Shown: positions 1 to 13,949 of the stretch, piece after piece
How the letters are laid out: every line of letters begins with the position of its first letter
Position numbering within the stretch: position 1 is the first letter of the stretch
Source: Diorhabda sublineata
Lineage: Eukaryota > Arthropoda > Insecta > Coleoptera > Chrysomelidae
NCBI RefSeq assembly: GCF_026230105.1
Contig: NC_079486.1
Span: forward strand, 1,674,001 to 1,738,000
DNA: 64,000 bases
Direction: 5' to 3'
The notes under the pieces: generated by a model
The model's input: the letters and a program-made list of their open reading frames with translations, nothing else
Databases searched by the model: none
What the model was told of the DNA's origin: nothing
Program-made: the position numbers and the translations under genes

Positions 1-540
1 CGTAAAAAAAGTCGAGTCTTCGATGCTCTGTCATTGAATGTGTCACCCCCATAATAATATAATATTCGGAAAGTGTGTTTCACTATGACTTGACGGAGAG
101 GGGAAATTTCTAAAGGCTCACTAATGACATTGTTTTTTCCCAACAAAACTAATCAAAAAGTGGGAGAGAATTGTTATTTGTCGAAACGGTGAAGGGAAGA
201 TGGAATTCGGTAGGTCATTTGGAAACGCCTCATGTGATTCCGACTATGCCACGTTTCGTAAAAAAAAATCAGGTCTTCGATTCTCTGCCATTGAATGTGT
301 CACCCCCATAATAACATAATATTCGGAAATAGTGTTTCACTATGACTTGACTGAGAGGGGAAAATCCAAAAAGGCTCACTAATGACATTATTTTTTCTCA
401 ACAAAACTAATCAAAAAGTGGAAGAGAATTGTTATTTGTCGAAACGGTGAAGGGAAGATGGAATTCGGTAGGTCATTTAGAAATACGTTATGTGATTCTG
501 ACAATGCCAAGTTTCGTAGAAAAAAGTCAAGTCTTCGATG

Positions 541-1960
541 CCCTGCCATTGAATGTTTAACCCCCATAATTATATAATATTCGGAAAGTGTGTTTCGCTA
601 TGACCTGACGGAGAGGGGAAAATCCAAAAAGGCTCACTAATGACATAATTTTTTCTCAACAAAACTAATCAAAAAGTTGAAGAGAATTGTTAGTTGTCGA
701 AACGGTGAAGGGAAGATGGAATTCGGTAGGTCATTTAGAAACACATTATGTGATTCTGACAATGCCACGTTTCGTAAAAAAAGTCGAGTCTTCGATGCTC
801 TGTCATTGAATGTTTCACCCCCATAATAATATAATATTCGGAAAGTGTGTTTCGCTATGACCTGACGGAGAGGGGAAAATCAAAAAAGGCTCACTGATGA
901 CATAATTTTTTCTCAAAAGAACTAATCAAAAAGTTGAAGAGAATTGTTATTTGTCGAAACGGTGAAGGGAAGATGGAATTCGGTAGGTCATTTAGAAACA
1001 CATTATGTGATTCTGACAATGCCACGTTTCGTAAAAAAAGTCGAGTCTTCGATGCTCTGTCATTGAATGTGTCACCCCCATAATAATATAATATTCGGAA
1101 AGTGTGTTTCACTATGACTTGACGGAGAGGGGAAATTTCTAAAGGCTCACTAATGACATTGTTTTTTCCCAACAAAACTAATCAAAAAGTGGGAGAGAAT
1201 TGTTAATTGTCGAAACGGTGAAGGGAAGATGGAATTCGGTAGGTCATTTAGAAACACATTATGTGATTCTGACAATGCCACGTTTCGTAAAAAAAAGTCA
1301 AGTCTTCGATGCTCTGTCATTGAATGTGTCACCCCCATAATAATATAATATTCGGAAAGTGTGTTTCACCATGACCTGACGGAGAGGGGAAAATCTAAGA
1401 AGGCTCACTAATGACATTATTTTTTCTCAACAAAACTAATCGAAAAGTGGAAGAGAATTGTTATTTGTCGAAACGGTGAAGGGAATATGGAATTCGGTAG
1501 ATCATTTAGAAACACGTTATGTGATTCTGACAATGCCACGTTTCGTGGAAAAAAGTCAAGTCTTCGATGCTCTGCCATTGAACGTGTCACCCCCATAATA
1601 ATATAATATTCGCAAAGTGTGTTTGACTATGACTTGACGGAGAGGGGAAAATCCAAAAAGGCTCACTAATGACATAATTTTTTCTCAACAAAACTAATCA
1701 AAAAGTGGAAGAGAATTGTTATTTGTCGAAACGATGAAGGGAAGATGGAATTCGGTAGGTCATTTAGAAACACGTTATGTGATTCAGACAATGCCACGTT
1801 TCGTAAAAAAAGTCGAGTCTTCGATGCTCTGTCATTGAATGTGTCACCCCCATAATAATATAATATTCGGAAATAGTGTTTCACTATGACTTGACGGAGA
1901 GGGGAAAATCCAAAAAGGCTCACTAATGAGATAATTTTTTCTCAACAGAACTAATCAAAA
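541..1960 (+). repeat. Partial third member of the 13-mer series
   Basis: Unit order matches 3889-5200 and 7168-8850. The GAATGTTTAACC marker lies 3348 bp before its counterpart at 3889. After that the offset becomes 3535 bp (the AAAGGCTCACTGATGACA unit at about 890 against 4425), so this copy lacks roughly one monomer present in the other two. The rare GATTCAGACAATGCC at 1781 is shared with 8667 but not with the middle copy, and ATTCGCAAAGTG near 1609 is shared with 8496. Confidence 0.75.
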
Positions 1961-2814
1961 AGTGGAAGAGAATTGTTATTTGTCGAAACGATGAAGGGAA
2001 GATGGAATTCGGTAGGTCATTTAGAAACACGTTATGTGATTCTGACAATGCCACGTTTCGTAGAAAAAAGTCAAGTCTTCGATGCTCTGCCATTGAATGT
2101 GTCACCCCCATAATAATATAATATTCGGAAAGTGTGTTTGACTATGACTTGACGGAGAGGGGAAAAGACAAAAAGGCTCACTAATGACATAATTTTTTCT
2201 CAACAAAACTAATCAAAAAGTGGAAGAGAATTGTTATTTGTCGAAACGGTGAAAAGAAGATGGAATTCGGTAGGTCATTTAGAAACACGTTAAGTGATTC
2301 TGACAATGCCAAGTTTCGTAGAAAAAAGTCAAGTCTTCGATGCTCTGCCATTGAATGTGTCACCCACATAATAATATCTTCGGAAAGTGTGTTTCGTTTC
2401 ACTATGACTTGACGAAAAGGGAAAATCCAAAAAGGCTCACTAATGACATTATTTTTTCTCAACAGAACTAATCAAAAAGTGGAAGAGAATTGTTGTTTAT
2501 CGAAACGGTGAAGGGAATATGGAATTCGGTAGGTCATTTAGAAACACATTATGTGATCCTGACAATGCCACGTTTCGTAAAAAAAAGTCAAGTCTTCGAT
2601 GCTCTGCCATTGAATGTGTCACCCCCATAATAATATAATATTCGGAAATTGTGTTTCACTATGACTTGACGGAGAGGGGAAAATCCAAAAAGGCTCACTA
2701 ATGAGATAATTTTTTCTCAACAGAACTAATCAAAAAGTGGAAGAGAATTGTTGTTTATCGAAACGGTAAAGGGAATATGGAATTCGGTAGGTCATTTAGA
2801 AACACGTTATGTGA

Positions 2815-5205
2815 TTCTGACAATGCCACGTTTCGTAAAAAAAAGTAAAGTCTTCGATTCTCTGCCATTAAATGTGTCAGCCCATAATAATATGATATTC
2901 GGAAAGTGTGTTTCACTATGACTTGACGGAGAGGGAAAATCCAAAAAGGCTCATTAAAGACATAATTTTTTCTCAACAAAACTAACCAAAAAGTGGAAGA
3001 GAATTGTTATTTGTCGAAACGATGAAGGGAAGCTGGAATTCGGTAGGTCATTTAGAAAAACGTTATGTGATTCTGGCAATGCCACGTTTCGTAAAAAGAA
3101 GACAAGTCTTCGATTCTCTCCCATTAAATGTGTCACCCCCATAATAATATAGTATTCGGAAATTGTGTTTCACTATGACTTGACGGAGAGGGGAAAATCC
3201 AAAAAGGCTCACTAATCACATAATTTTTTCTCAACAAAATTAATCAAAAAGTGGAAGAGAATTGTTATTTATCGAAACGGTGAAGGGAATATGGAATTCG
3301 GTAGGTCATTTCGAAACACGTTATGTGATTCTAACAATGCCATGTTTCGTAGAAAATAGTCAAGTCTTCGATGCTCTGCCATTGAATGTGTCACCCCCAT
3401 AATAATATAATATTCGGAAAGTGTGTTTGACTATGACTTGACGGAGAGGGGAAAATCCAAAAAGGCTCACTAATGACATAATTTTTTCTCAACAAAACTA
3501 ATCAAAAAGTGGAAGAGAATTGTTATTTGTCGAAACGGTGAAGGGAAGATGGAATTCGGTAGATCATTTAGAATAACGTTATGTGATTCTGACAATGCCA
3601 CGTTTCGTAAAAAAAGTCAAGTCTTCGATTCTCTGCCATTGAATGTGTCACCCCCATAATAACATAATATTCGGAAATTGTGTTTCACTATGACTTGACG
3701 GAGAAGGGAAAATCCAAAGAGGCTCACCAATGACATTGTTTTTTCTCAACAAAACTAATCAAAAAGTGGAAGAGAATAGTTATTTGTCGAAACGGTGAAG
3801 GGAAGATGGAATTCGGTAGGTCATTTAGAAAACCGTTATGTGATTCCGACAATGCCACGTTTTGTAAAAAAAAGTCAAGTCTTCGATGCCCTGCCATTGA
3901 ATGTTTAACCCCCATAATTATATAATATTCGGAAAGTGTGTTTCGCTATGACCTGACGGAGAGGGGAAAATCCAAAAAGGCTCACTAATGACATAATTTT
4001 TTCTCAACAAAACTAATCAAAAAGTTGAAGAGAATTGTTAGTTGTCGAAACGGTGAAGGGAAGATGGAATTCGGTAGGTCATTTAGAAACACATTATGTG
4101 ATTCTGACAATGACACTTTTCGTAAAAAAAAGTCAAGTCTTCGATGCTCTGTCATTGAATGTGTCACCCCCATAATAATATAATATTCGGAAAGTGTGTT
4201 TGACTATGACTTGACGGAGAGGGGAAAAGATCGAAACGGTGAAGGGAAGATGGAATTCGGTAGGTCATTTAGAAATACGTTATGTGATTCTGACAATGCC
4301 AAGTTTCGTAGAAAAAAGTCAAGTCTTCGATGCTCTGCCATTGAATGTTTCACCCCCATAATAATATAATATTCGGGAAGTGTGTTTCGCTATGACCTGA
4401 CGGAGAGGGGAAAATCCAAAAAGGCTCACTGATGACATAATTTTTTCTCAACAGAACTAATCAAAAAGTTGAAGAGAATTGTTATTTGTCGAAACGGTGA
4501 AGGGAAGATGGAATTCGGTAGGTCATTTAGAAACACATTATGTGATTCTGACAATGCCACGTTTCGTAAAAAAAGTCGAGTCATCGATGCTCTGTCATTG
4601 AATGTGTCACCCCCATAATAATATAATATTCGGAAAGTGTGTTTCACTATGACTTGACGGAGAGGGGAAATCCCTAAAGGCTCACTAATGACATTGTTTT
4701 TTCCCAACAAAACTAATCAAAAAGTGGGAGAGAATTGTTAATTGTCGAAACGGTGAAGGGAAGATGGAATTCGGTAGGTCATTTAGAAACACATTATGTT
4801 ATTCTGACAATGCCACGTTTCGTAAAAAAAAGTCAAGTCTTCGATGCTCTGTCATTGAATGTGTCACCCCCATAATAATATAATATTCGGAAAGTGTGTT
4901 TCACCATGACCTGACGGAGAGGGGAAAATCTAAAAAGGCTCACTAATGACATTATTTTTTCTCAACAAAACTAATCGAAAAGTGGAAGAGAATTGTTATT
5001 TGTCGAAACGGTGAAGGGAATATGGAATTCGGTAGATCATTTAGAAACACGTTATGTGATTCTGACAATGCCACGTTTCGTAGAAAAAAGTCAAGTCTTC
5101 GATGCTCTGCCATTGAATGTGTCACCCCCATAATAATATAATATTCGGAAAGTGTGTTTGACTATGACTTGACGGAGAGGGGAAAATCCAAAAAGGCTCA
5201 CTAAT
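2815..5205 (+). repeat. Higher-order repeat, 13-mer, first copy (with 72-bp deletion)
   Basis: This block matches 6093-8556 unit by unit. Shared private markers include CTAACCAAAAAGT, CACTAATCACATAATTTT, GAAAATAGTCAAG, GAATAACGTTATG, GGCTCACCAATGACATTG, the CTGCCATTGAATGTTTAACC unit and the CATTATGTTATTCTG unit. The offset is 3279 bp up to position 4230 and 3351 bp after it, which places a 72-bp deletion in this copy. The intact spacing, 3351 bp, is 13 monomers. Confidence 0.85.
4231..4422 (+). repeat. Truncated monomer (72-bp internal deletion)
   Basis: The sequence GAGGGGAAAAGA ending at 4230 runs directly into TCGAAACGGTGAAGG. In the sister copy the same points are separated by 72 bp (7510-7581) containing the monomer start, the T tract and CTCAACAAAATTAATC. 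This is a deletion in the left copy that happened after the 13-mer was duplicated, or in only one parental copy. Confidence 0.85.
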
Positions 5206-6092
5206 GACATAATTTTTTCCGAACAAAACTAATCAAAGAGTGGAAGAGAATTGTTATTTGTCGAAATGATGGAGGGAAGATGGAATTCGATAGGTCATTT
5301 AGAAAGACGTTATGTGATTCCGACAAAGCCACGTTTCGTAAAAAAAAGTCAAGTCTTCGATTCTCTGCCAATGAATGTGTCACCCCCATAATAATATAAT
5401 ATTCGGAAATTGTGTTTCACTATGACTTGACGGAGACGGGAAAATCCAAAAAGGCTCACTAATGACATTGTTTTTCCTCAACAAAACTAATCAAAAGGTG
5501 GGAGAGAATTGTTAATTGTCGAAACGGTGAAGGGAAGAAGGAATTCGGTAGCTCATTTGGAAATGCTTCATGTGATTCCGACAATGCCACGTTTCGTAAA
5601 AAAAAGTCAAGTTTTCGATTCTCTGCCATTAAATGTGTCAGCCCATAATAATATAATATCCGGAAATTGTGTTTCACTATGACTTGACGTAGAGGGGAAA
5701 ATCCAAAAAGGCTCATTAAAGACATAATTTTTTCTCAACAAAACTAATCAAAAAGTGGAAGAGAATTGTTAGTTGTCGAAACGGTGAAGGCAATATGGAA
5801 TTCGGTAGGTCATTTAGAAACACGTTAAGTGATTCTGACAATGCCAAGTTTCGTAGAAAAAAGTCAAGTCTTCGATGCTCTGCCATTGAATGTGTCACCC
5901 TCATAATAAAATCTTCGGAAAGTGTGTTTCGTTTCACTATGACTTGACGGAAAGGGAAAATCCAGAAAGGCTCACTAATGACATTATTTTTTCTCAACAG
6001 AACTAATCAAAAAGTGGAAGAGAATTGTTGTTTATCGAAACGGTGAAGGGAATATGGAATTCGGTAGGTCATTTAGAAGCACATTATGTGAT

Positions 6093-8556
6093 CCTGACAA
6101 TGCCACGTTTCGTAAAAAAAAGTAAAGTCTTCGATGCTCTGCCATTGAATGTGTCACCCCCATAATAATATGATATTCGGAAAGTGTGTTTCACTATGAC
6201 TTGACGGAGAGGGAAAATCCAAAAAGGCTCACTAATGACATAATTTTTTCTCAACAAAACTAACCAAAAAGTAGAAGAGAATTGTTATTTGTCGAAACGA
6301 TGAAGGGAAGCTGGAATTCGGTAGGTCATTTAGAAAAACGTTATGTGATTCTGGCAATGCCACGTTTCGTAAAAAAAAGTCAAGTCTTCGATTCTCTCCC
6401 ATTAAATGTGTCACCCCCATAATAATATAGTATTCGGAAATTGTGTTTCACTATGACTTGACGGAGAGAGGAAAATCCAAAAAGGCTCACTAATCACATA
6501 ATTTTTTCTCAACAAAATTAATCAAAAAGTGGAAGAGAATTGTTATTTATCGAAACGGTGAAGGGAATATGGAATTCGGTAGGTCATTTCGAAACACGTT
6601 ATGTGATTCTAACAATGCCATGTTTCGTAGAAAATAGTCAAGTCTTCGATGCTCTGCCATTGAATGTGTCACCCCCATAATAATATAATATTCGGAAAGT
6701 GTGTTTGACTATGACTTGACGGAGAGGGGAAAATCCAAAAAGGCTCACTAATGACATAATTTTTTCTCAACAAAACTAATCAAAAAGTGGAAGAGAATTG
6801 TTATTTGTCGAAACGGTGAAGGGAAGATGGAATTCGGTAGATCATTTAGAATAACGTTATGTGATTCTGACAATGCCACGTTTCGTAAAAAAAAGTCAAG
6901 TCTTCGATTCTCTGCCATTGAATGTGTCACCCCCATAATAACATAATATTCGGAAATTGTGTTTCACTATGACTTGACGGAGACGGGAAAATCCAAAGAG
7001 GCTCACCAATGACATTGTTTTTTCTCAACAAAACTAATCAAAAAGTGGAAGAGAATAGTTATTTGTCGAAACGGTGAAGGGAAGATGGAATTCGGTAGGT
7101 CATTTAGAAAACCGTTATGTGATTCCGACAATGCCACGTTTTGTAAAAAAAAGTCAAGTCTTCGATGCCCTGCCATTGAATGTTTAACCCCCATAATTAT
7201 ATAATATTCGGAAAGTGTGTTTCGCTATGACCTGACGGAGAGGGGAAAATCCAAAAAGGCTCACTAATGACATAATTTTTTCTCAACAAAACTAATCAAA
7301 AAGTTGAAGAGAATTGTTAGTTGTCGAAACGGTGAAGGGAAGATGGAATTCGGTAGGTCATTTAGAAACACATTATGTGATTCTGACAATGACACTTTTC
7401 GTAAAAAAAAGTCAAGTCTTCGATGCTCTGTCATTGAATGTGTCACCCTCATAATAATATAATATTCGGAAAGTGTGTTTGACTATGACTTGACGGAGAG
7501 GGGAAAAGACAAAAAGGCTCACTAATGACATAATTTTTTCTCAACAAAATTAATCAAAAAGTGGAAGAGAATTGTTATTTATCGAAACGGTGAAGGGAAG
7601 ATGGAATTCGGTAGGTCATTTAGAAACACGTTAAGTGATTCTGACAATGCCAAGTTTCGTAGTAAAAAGTCAAGTCTTCGATGCTCTGCCATTGAATGTT
7701 TCACCCCCATAATAATATAATATTCGGAAAGTGTGTTTCGCTATGACCTGACGGAGAGGGGAAAATCCAAAAAGGCTCACTGATGACATAATTTTTTCTC
7801 AACAGAACTAATCAAAAAGTTGAAGAGAATTGTTATTTGTCGAAACGGTGAAGGGAAGATGGAATTCGGTAGGTCATTTAGAAACACATTATGTGATTCT
7901 GACAATGCCACGTTTCGTAAAAAAAGTCGAGTCATCGATGCTCTGTCATTGAATGTGTCACCCCCATAATAATATAATATTCGGAAAGTGTGTTTCACTA
8001 TGACTTGACGGAGAGGGGAAATCCCTAAAGGCTCACTAATGACATTGTTTTTTCCCAACAAAACTAATCAAAAAGTGGGAGAGAATTGTTAATTGTCGAA
8101 ACGGTGAAAGGAAGATGGAATTCGGTAGGTCATTTAGAAACACATTATGTTATTCTGACAATGCCACGTTTCGTAAAAAAAAGTCAAGTCTTCGATGCTC
8201 TGTCATTGAATGTGTCACCCCCATAATAATATAATATTCGGAAAGTGTGTTTCACCATGACCTGACGGAGAGGGGAAAATCTAAAAAGGCTCACTAATGA
8301 CATTATTTTTTCTCAACAAAACTAATCGAAAAGTGGAAGAGAATTGTTATTTGTCGAAACGGTGAAGGGAATATGGAATTCGGTAGATCATTTAGAAACA
8401 CGTTATGTGATTCTGACAATGCCACGTTTCGTAGAAAAAAGTCAAGTCTTCGATGCTCTGCCATTGAATGTGTCACCCCCATAATAATATAATATTCGCA
8501 AAGTGTGTTTGACTATGACTTGACGGAGAGGGGAAAATCCAAAAAGGCTCACTAAT
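6093..8556 (+). repeat. Higher-order repeat, 13-mer, second copy (intact)
   Basis: Second copy of the block at 2815-5205. It keeps the 72 bp (7510-7581) missing from the first copy. It differs at a few points, for example TCACCCTCATAATAAT near 7445 against TCACCCCCATAATAAT near 4167, and ATTCGCAAAGTG near 8495 against ATTCGGAAAGTG near 5143. A further related block at about 541-1960 shares the GAATGTTTAACC and CCCAACAAAACT units and, at 1781 and 8667, the rare GATTCAGACAATG, so the series has at least three related members. Confidence 0.85.
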
Positions 8557-9066
8557 GACATTGTTTTTTCTCAACAAAACTAATCAAAAGGTGGGAGAGA
8601 ATTGTTATTTGTCGAAACGATGAAGGGAAGATGGAATTCGGTAGGTCATTTAGAAAAACGTTATGTGATTCAGACAATGCCACGTTTCGTAAAAAAAGTC
8701 GAGTCTTCGATGCTCTGTCATTGAATGTGTCACCCCCATAATAATATAATATTCGGAAATTGTGTTTCACTATGACTTGACGGAGAGGGGAAAATCCAAA
8801 AAGGCTCACTAATGAGATAATTTTTTCTCAACAGAACTAATCAAAAAGTGGAAGAGAATTGTTGTTTATCGAAACGGTAAAGGGAATATGGAATTCGGTA
8901 GGTCATTTAGAAACACGTTATGTGATTCTGACAATGCCACGTTTCGTAGAAAAAAGTGAAGTCTTCGATGCTCTGCCATTGAATGTGTCACCCCCATAAT
9001 AATATAATATTCGGAAAGTGTGTTTGACTATGACTTGACGGAGAGGGGAAAATCCAAAAAGGCTCA

Positions 9067-9582
9067 CTAATGACATAATTTTTTCCGTACAAAACTAATC
9101 AAAAAGTGGAAGAGAATTGTTATTTGTCGAAACGATGAAGGGAAGATGGAATTCGGTAGGTCATTTAGAAACACGTTATGTGATTCCGACAATGCCACGT
9201 TTCGTAGAAAAAAGTCAAGTCTTCGATGCTCTGCCATTGAATGTGTCACCCCCATAATAATATAATATTCGAAAAGTGTGTTTGACTATGATTTGACGGA
9301 GAGGGGAAAATCCAAAAAGGCTCACTAATGACATAATTTTTTCCGTACAAAACTAATCAAAAAGTGGAAGAGAATTGTTATTTGTCGAAACGATGAAGGG
9401 AAGATGGAATTCGGTAGGTCATTTAGAAACACGTTATGTGATTCCGACAATGCCACGTTTCGTAGAAAAAAGTCAAGTCTTCGATGCTCTGCCATTGAAT
9501 GTGTCACCCCCATAATAATATAATATTCGAAAAGTGTGTTTGACTATGATTTGACGGAGAGGGGAAAAGACAAAAAGGCTCA
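9067..9582 (+). repeat. Adjacent near-identical monomer pair (258-bp period)
   Basis: Two consecutive 258-bp units share the private markers TTTTTTCCGTACAAAACT, GATTCCGACAATGCC joined to TTTCGTAGAAAAAAG, ATTCGAAAAGTG and CTATGATTTGACGG. Surrounding units lack this combination. A single-monomer tandem duplication is the simplest explanation. A related TTTCCGTACAAAAATT unit occurs again near 10,375. Confidence 0.85.
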
Positions 9583-10859
9583 CTAATGAGATAATTTTTT
9601 CTCAACAGAACCAATCAAAAAGTGGAAGAGAATTGTTGTTTATCGAAACGGTAAAGGGAATATGGAATTCGGTAGGTCATTTAGAAACACGTTATGTGAT
9701 TCTGACAATGCCACGTTTCGTAGAAAAAAGTCAAGTCTTCGATGCTCTGCCATTGAATGTGTCACCCACATAATAATATCTTCGGAAAGTGTGTTTCGTT
9801 TCACTATGAATTGACGAAAAGGGAAAATCCAAAAAGGCTCACTAATGACATTATTTTTTCTCAACAGAACTAATCAAAAAGTGGAAGAGAATTGTTGTTT
9901 ATCGAAACGGTGAAGGGAATATGGAATTCGGTAGGTCATTTAGAAACACATTATGTGATCCTGACAATGCCACGTTTCGTAAAAAAAAGTCAAGTCTTCG
10001 ATGCTCTGCCATTGAATGTGTCACCCCCATAATAATATAATATTCGGAAATTGTGTTTCACTATGACTTGACGGAGAGGGGAAAATCCAAAAAGGCTCAC
10101 TAATGAGATAATTTTTTCTCAACAGAACTAATCAAAAAGTGGAAGAGAATTGTTGTTTATCGAAACGGTAAAGGGAATATGGAATTCGGTAGGTCATTTA
10201 GAAACACGTTATGTGATTCTGACAATGCCACGTTTCGTAGAAAAAAGTCAAGTCTTCGATGCTCTGCCAATGAATGTGTCACCCCCATAATAATATAATA
10301 TTCGGAAAGTGTGTTTGACTATGACTTGACGGAGAGGGGAAAATACAAAAAGGCTCACTAATGACATAATTTTTTCCGTACAAAAATTAATCAAAAAGTG
10401 GAAGAGAATTGTTATTTGTCGAAACGATGAGGGGAAGATGGAATTCGGTAGGTCATTTAGAAACACGTTATGTGATTCTGACAATGCCACGTTTCGTAGA
10501 AAAAAGTCAAGTCTTCGATGCTCTGCCATTGAATGTGTCACCCCCATAATAATATAATATTCGGAAAGTGTGTTTGACTATGACTTGACGGAGAGGGGAA
10601 AATCCAAAAAGGCTCACTAATGACATTGTTTTTTCTCAACAAAACTAATCAAAAGGTGGGAGAGAATTGTTAATTGTCGAAACGGTGAAGGGAAGAAGGA
10701 ATTCGGTAGCTCATTTGGAAATGCTTCATGTGATTCCGACAATGCCACGTTTCGTAAAAAAAAGTGAAGTTTTCGATTCTCTGCCATTAAATGTGTCACC
10801 CTCATAATAATATCTTCGGAAAGTGTGTTTCGTTTCACTATGACTTGACGGAGAGGGAA

Positions 10860-13260
10860 AATCCAAAAAGGCTCACTAATGACATTATTTTTTCTCAACA
10901 GAACTTATCAAAAAGTGGAAGAGAATTGTTATTTATCGAAACGGTGAAGGGAATATGGAATTCGGTAGGTCATTTAGAAACACGTTATGTGATTCTGACA
11001 ATGCCACGTTTCGTAGAAAAAAGTCAAGTCTTCGATGCTCTGCCATTGAATGTATCACCCCCATAATAATATAATATTCGGAAAGTGTGTTTGACTATGA
11101 CTTGTCGGAGAGGGGAAAATCCAAAAAGGCTCACTAATGACATAATTTTTTCTCAACAAAACTAATCAAAAAGTGGAAGAGAATTGTTATTTGTCGAAAC
11201 GGTGAAGGGAAGATGGAATTCGGTAGGTCATTTAGAAAAACGTTATGTGATTCTGACAATGCCACGTTTCGTAAAAAAAAGTCAAGTCTTCGATTCTCTG
11301 CCATTGAATGTGTCACCCCCATAATAATATAATATTAGGAAAATGTGTTTCACTATGACTTGACGGAGACGGGAAAATCCAAAAAGGCTCACTAATTACA
11401 TTGTTTTTTCTCAACAGAACTAATCAAAAAGTGGAAGAGAATTGTTGTTTATCGAAACGGTGAAGGGAATATGGAATTCGGTGATCATTTAGAAAAACGT
11501 TATGTGATTCTGACAATGCCACGTTTCGTAGAAAAAAGTCAAGTCTTCGATGCTCTGCCATTGAATGTGTCACCCCCATAATAATATAATATTCGGAAAG
11601 TGTGTTTCACTATGACTTGACGGAGAGGGAAAATCCAAAAAGGCTCACTAATGACATTATTTTTTCTCAACAGAACTTATCAAAAAGTGGAAGAGAATTG
11701 TTATTTATCGAAACGGTGAAGGGAATATGGAATTCGGTAGGTCATTTAGAAACACGTTATGTGATTCTGACAATGCCACGTTTCGTAGAAAAAAGTCAAG
11801 TCTTCGATGCTCTGCCATTGAATGTATCACCCCCATAATAATATAATATTCGGAAAGTGTGTTTGACTATGACTTGTCGGAGAGGGGAAAATCCAAAAAG
11901 GCTCACTAATGACATAATTTTTTCTCAACAAAACTAATCAAAAAGTGGAAGAGAATTGTTATTTGTCGAAACGGTGAAGGGAAGATGGAATTTGGTAGGT
12001 CATTTAGAAAAACGTTATGTGATTCTGACAAAACCACGTTTCGTAAAAAAAAGTCAAGTCTTCGATTCTCTGCCATTGAATGTGTCACCCCCATCATAAT
12101 ATAATATTCGGAAAGTGTGTTTCACTATGACTTGACGGAGAGGGGAAAATCCGAAAAAGCTCACTAATGACATAATTTTTTCTCAACAAAACTAATCAAA
12201 AAGTGGAAGAGAATTGTTATTTATCGAAACGGTGAAGGGAATATGGAATTCGGTAGGTCATTTAGAAACACGTTATGTGATTCTGACAATGCCAAGTTTC
12301 GTAGAAAAAAGTCAAGTCTTCGATGCTCTGCCATTGAATGTGTCACCCCCATAATAATATAATATTCGGAAAGTGTGTTTCACTATGACTTGACGGAGAG
12401 GGAAAATCCAAAAAGGCTCACTAATGACATAATTTTTTCTCAACAAAACTAATCAAAAAGTGGAAGAGAATTGTTATTTGTCGAAACGATGAAGGGAAGA
12501 TGGAATTCGGTGATCATTTAGAAAAACGTTATGTGATTCTGACAATGCCACGTTTCGTAGAAAAAAGTCAAGTCTTCGATGCTCTGCCATTGAATGTGTC
12601 ACCCCCATAATAATATAATATTCGGAAAGTGTGTTTCACTATGACTTGACGGAGAGGGAAAATCCAAAAAGGCTCACTAATGACATTATTTTTTCTCAAC
12701 AGAACTTATCAAAAAGTGGAAGAGAATTGTTATTTATCGAAACGGTGAAGGGAATATGGAATTCGGTAGGTCATTTAGAAACACGTTATGTGATTCTGAC
12801 AATGCCACGTTTCGTAGAAAAAAGTCAAGTCTTCGATGCTCTGCCATTGAATGTATCACCCCCATAATAATATAATATTCGGAAAGTGTGTTTGACTATG
12901 ACTTGTCGGAGAGGGGAAAATCCAAAAAGGCTCACTAATGACATAATTTTTTCTCAACAAAACTAATCAAAAAGTGGAAGAGAATTGTTATTTATCGAAA
13001 CGGTGAAGGGAAGATGGAATTCGGTGATCATTTAGAAAAACGTTATGTGATTCTGACAATGCCACGTTTCGTAGAAAAAAGTCAAGTCTTCGATGCTCTG
13101 CCATTGAATGTGTCACCCCCATAATAATATAATATTCGGAAAGTGTGTTTTACTATGACTTGACGGAGAGGGAAAATCCAAAAAGGCTCACTAATGACAT
13201 TATTTTTTCTCAACAGAACTTATCAAAAAGTGGAAGAGAATTGTTATTTATCGAAACGGT
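10860..13260 (+). repeat. 3-mer / 4-mer / 2-mer duplications sharing the GAACTTATC unit
   Basis: A distinctive unit with CAACAGAACTTATCAAAAAG occurs at 10,901, 11,673, 12,702 and 13,216. The spacings are 772, 1029 and 514 bp, that is 3, 4 and 2 monomers. A second marker, GAATTCGGTGATCATTTAG, lies at about 11,481, 12,510 and 13,024 (spacings 1029 and 514). The TCGGTGATC variant is a 2-bp contraction of TCGGTAGGTC. The same short cassette has been copied with different numbers of intervening monomers. Plus-strand open frames that recur here (for example 11,602-11,838 and 12,631-12,867) are copies of the same repeat frame and not genes. Confidence 0.8.
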
Positions 13261-13949
13261 GAAGGGAAGATGGAATTCAGTAGGTCATTTAGAAAAACGT
13301 TATGTGATTTTGACAATGCCACGTTTCGTAAAAAAAAGTCGAGTCTTCGATGCTCTGCCATTGAATGTGTCACCCCCATAATAATATAATATTCGGAAAT
13401 TGTGTTTCACTATGACTTGACGGAGACGGGAAAATCCAAAAAGACTCACTAATGACATTGTTTTTTCTCAACAAAACTAATAGAAAATTGGGAGAGAATT
13501 GTTAATTGTCGAAACGGTGAAGGGAAGAAGGAATTCGGTAGCTCATTTGGAAATGCTTTATGTGATTCCGACAATGCCACGTTTCGTAAAAAAAAGTCAA
13601 GTTTTCGATTCTCTGCCATTAAAGGTGTCACCGCCATAATAATATAATATTCGGAAAGTGTGTTTCACTATGACTTGACGGAGAGGGGAAAATCCAAAAA
13701 GGTTCACTAATGACATCATTTTTTCCGAACAAAACTAATCAAAAAGTGGAAGAGAATTGTTATTTGTCGAAACGATGAAGGGAAGATGGAATTCTATAGG
13801 TCATTTAGAAAAACGTTATGTGATTCTGACAATGCCACGTTTCGTAAAAAAAAGTCAAGTATTCGATGCTCTACCATTGAATGTGTCACCCTCATAATAA
13901 TATCTTCGGAAAGTGTGTTTCGTTTCACTATGACTTGACGGAAAGGGAA

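Larger units (their letters stand above)
1..13400 (+). repeat. Left sub-array: diverged, mainly type 1 monomers
   Basis: Most units read GGTAGGTCATTTAGAAACACG or the AAAACG variant, with GATTCTGACAATGCC after it. Point differences and 1-4 bp indels between neighbouring units are common, so many units are individually distinguishable. Occasional units already carry the GCTCATTTGGAAATGCTTC form (near 5540 and 10,710). Some units have TCACCCACATAATAATATCTTCGG in place of the longer TAATATAATATTCGG segment. No non-satellite sequence is present. Segmental duplications inside it are listed separately. Confidence 0.85.

Noticed and set aside
10791..13381. Plus-strand open frames of 78-91 codons, three of them very similar
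   Set aside because: They are copies of the same satellite frame carried by the 3-mer and 4-mer duplications, with no ribosome-binding, promoter or codon-use signal.
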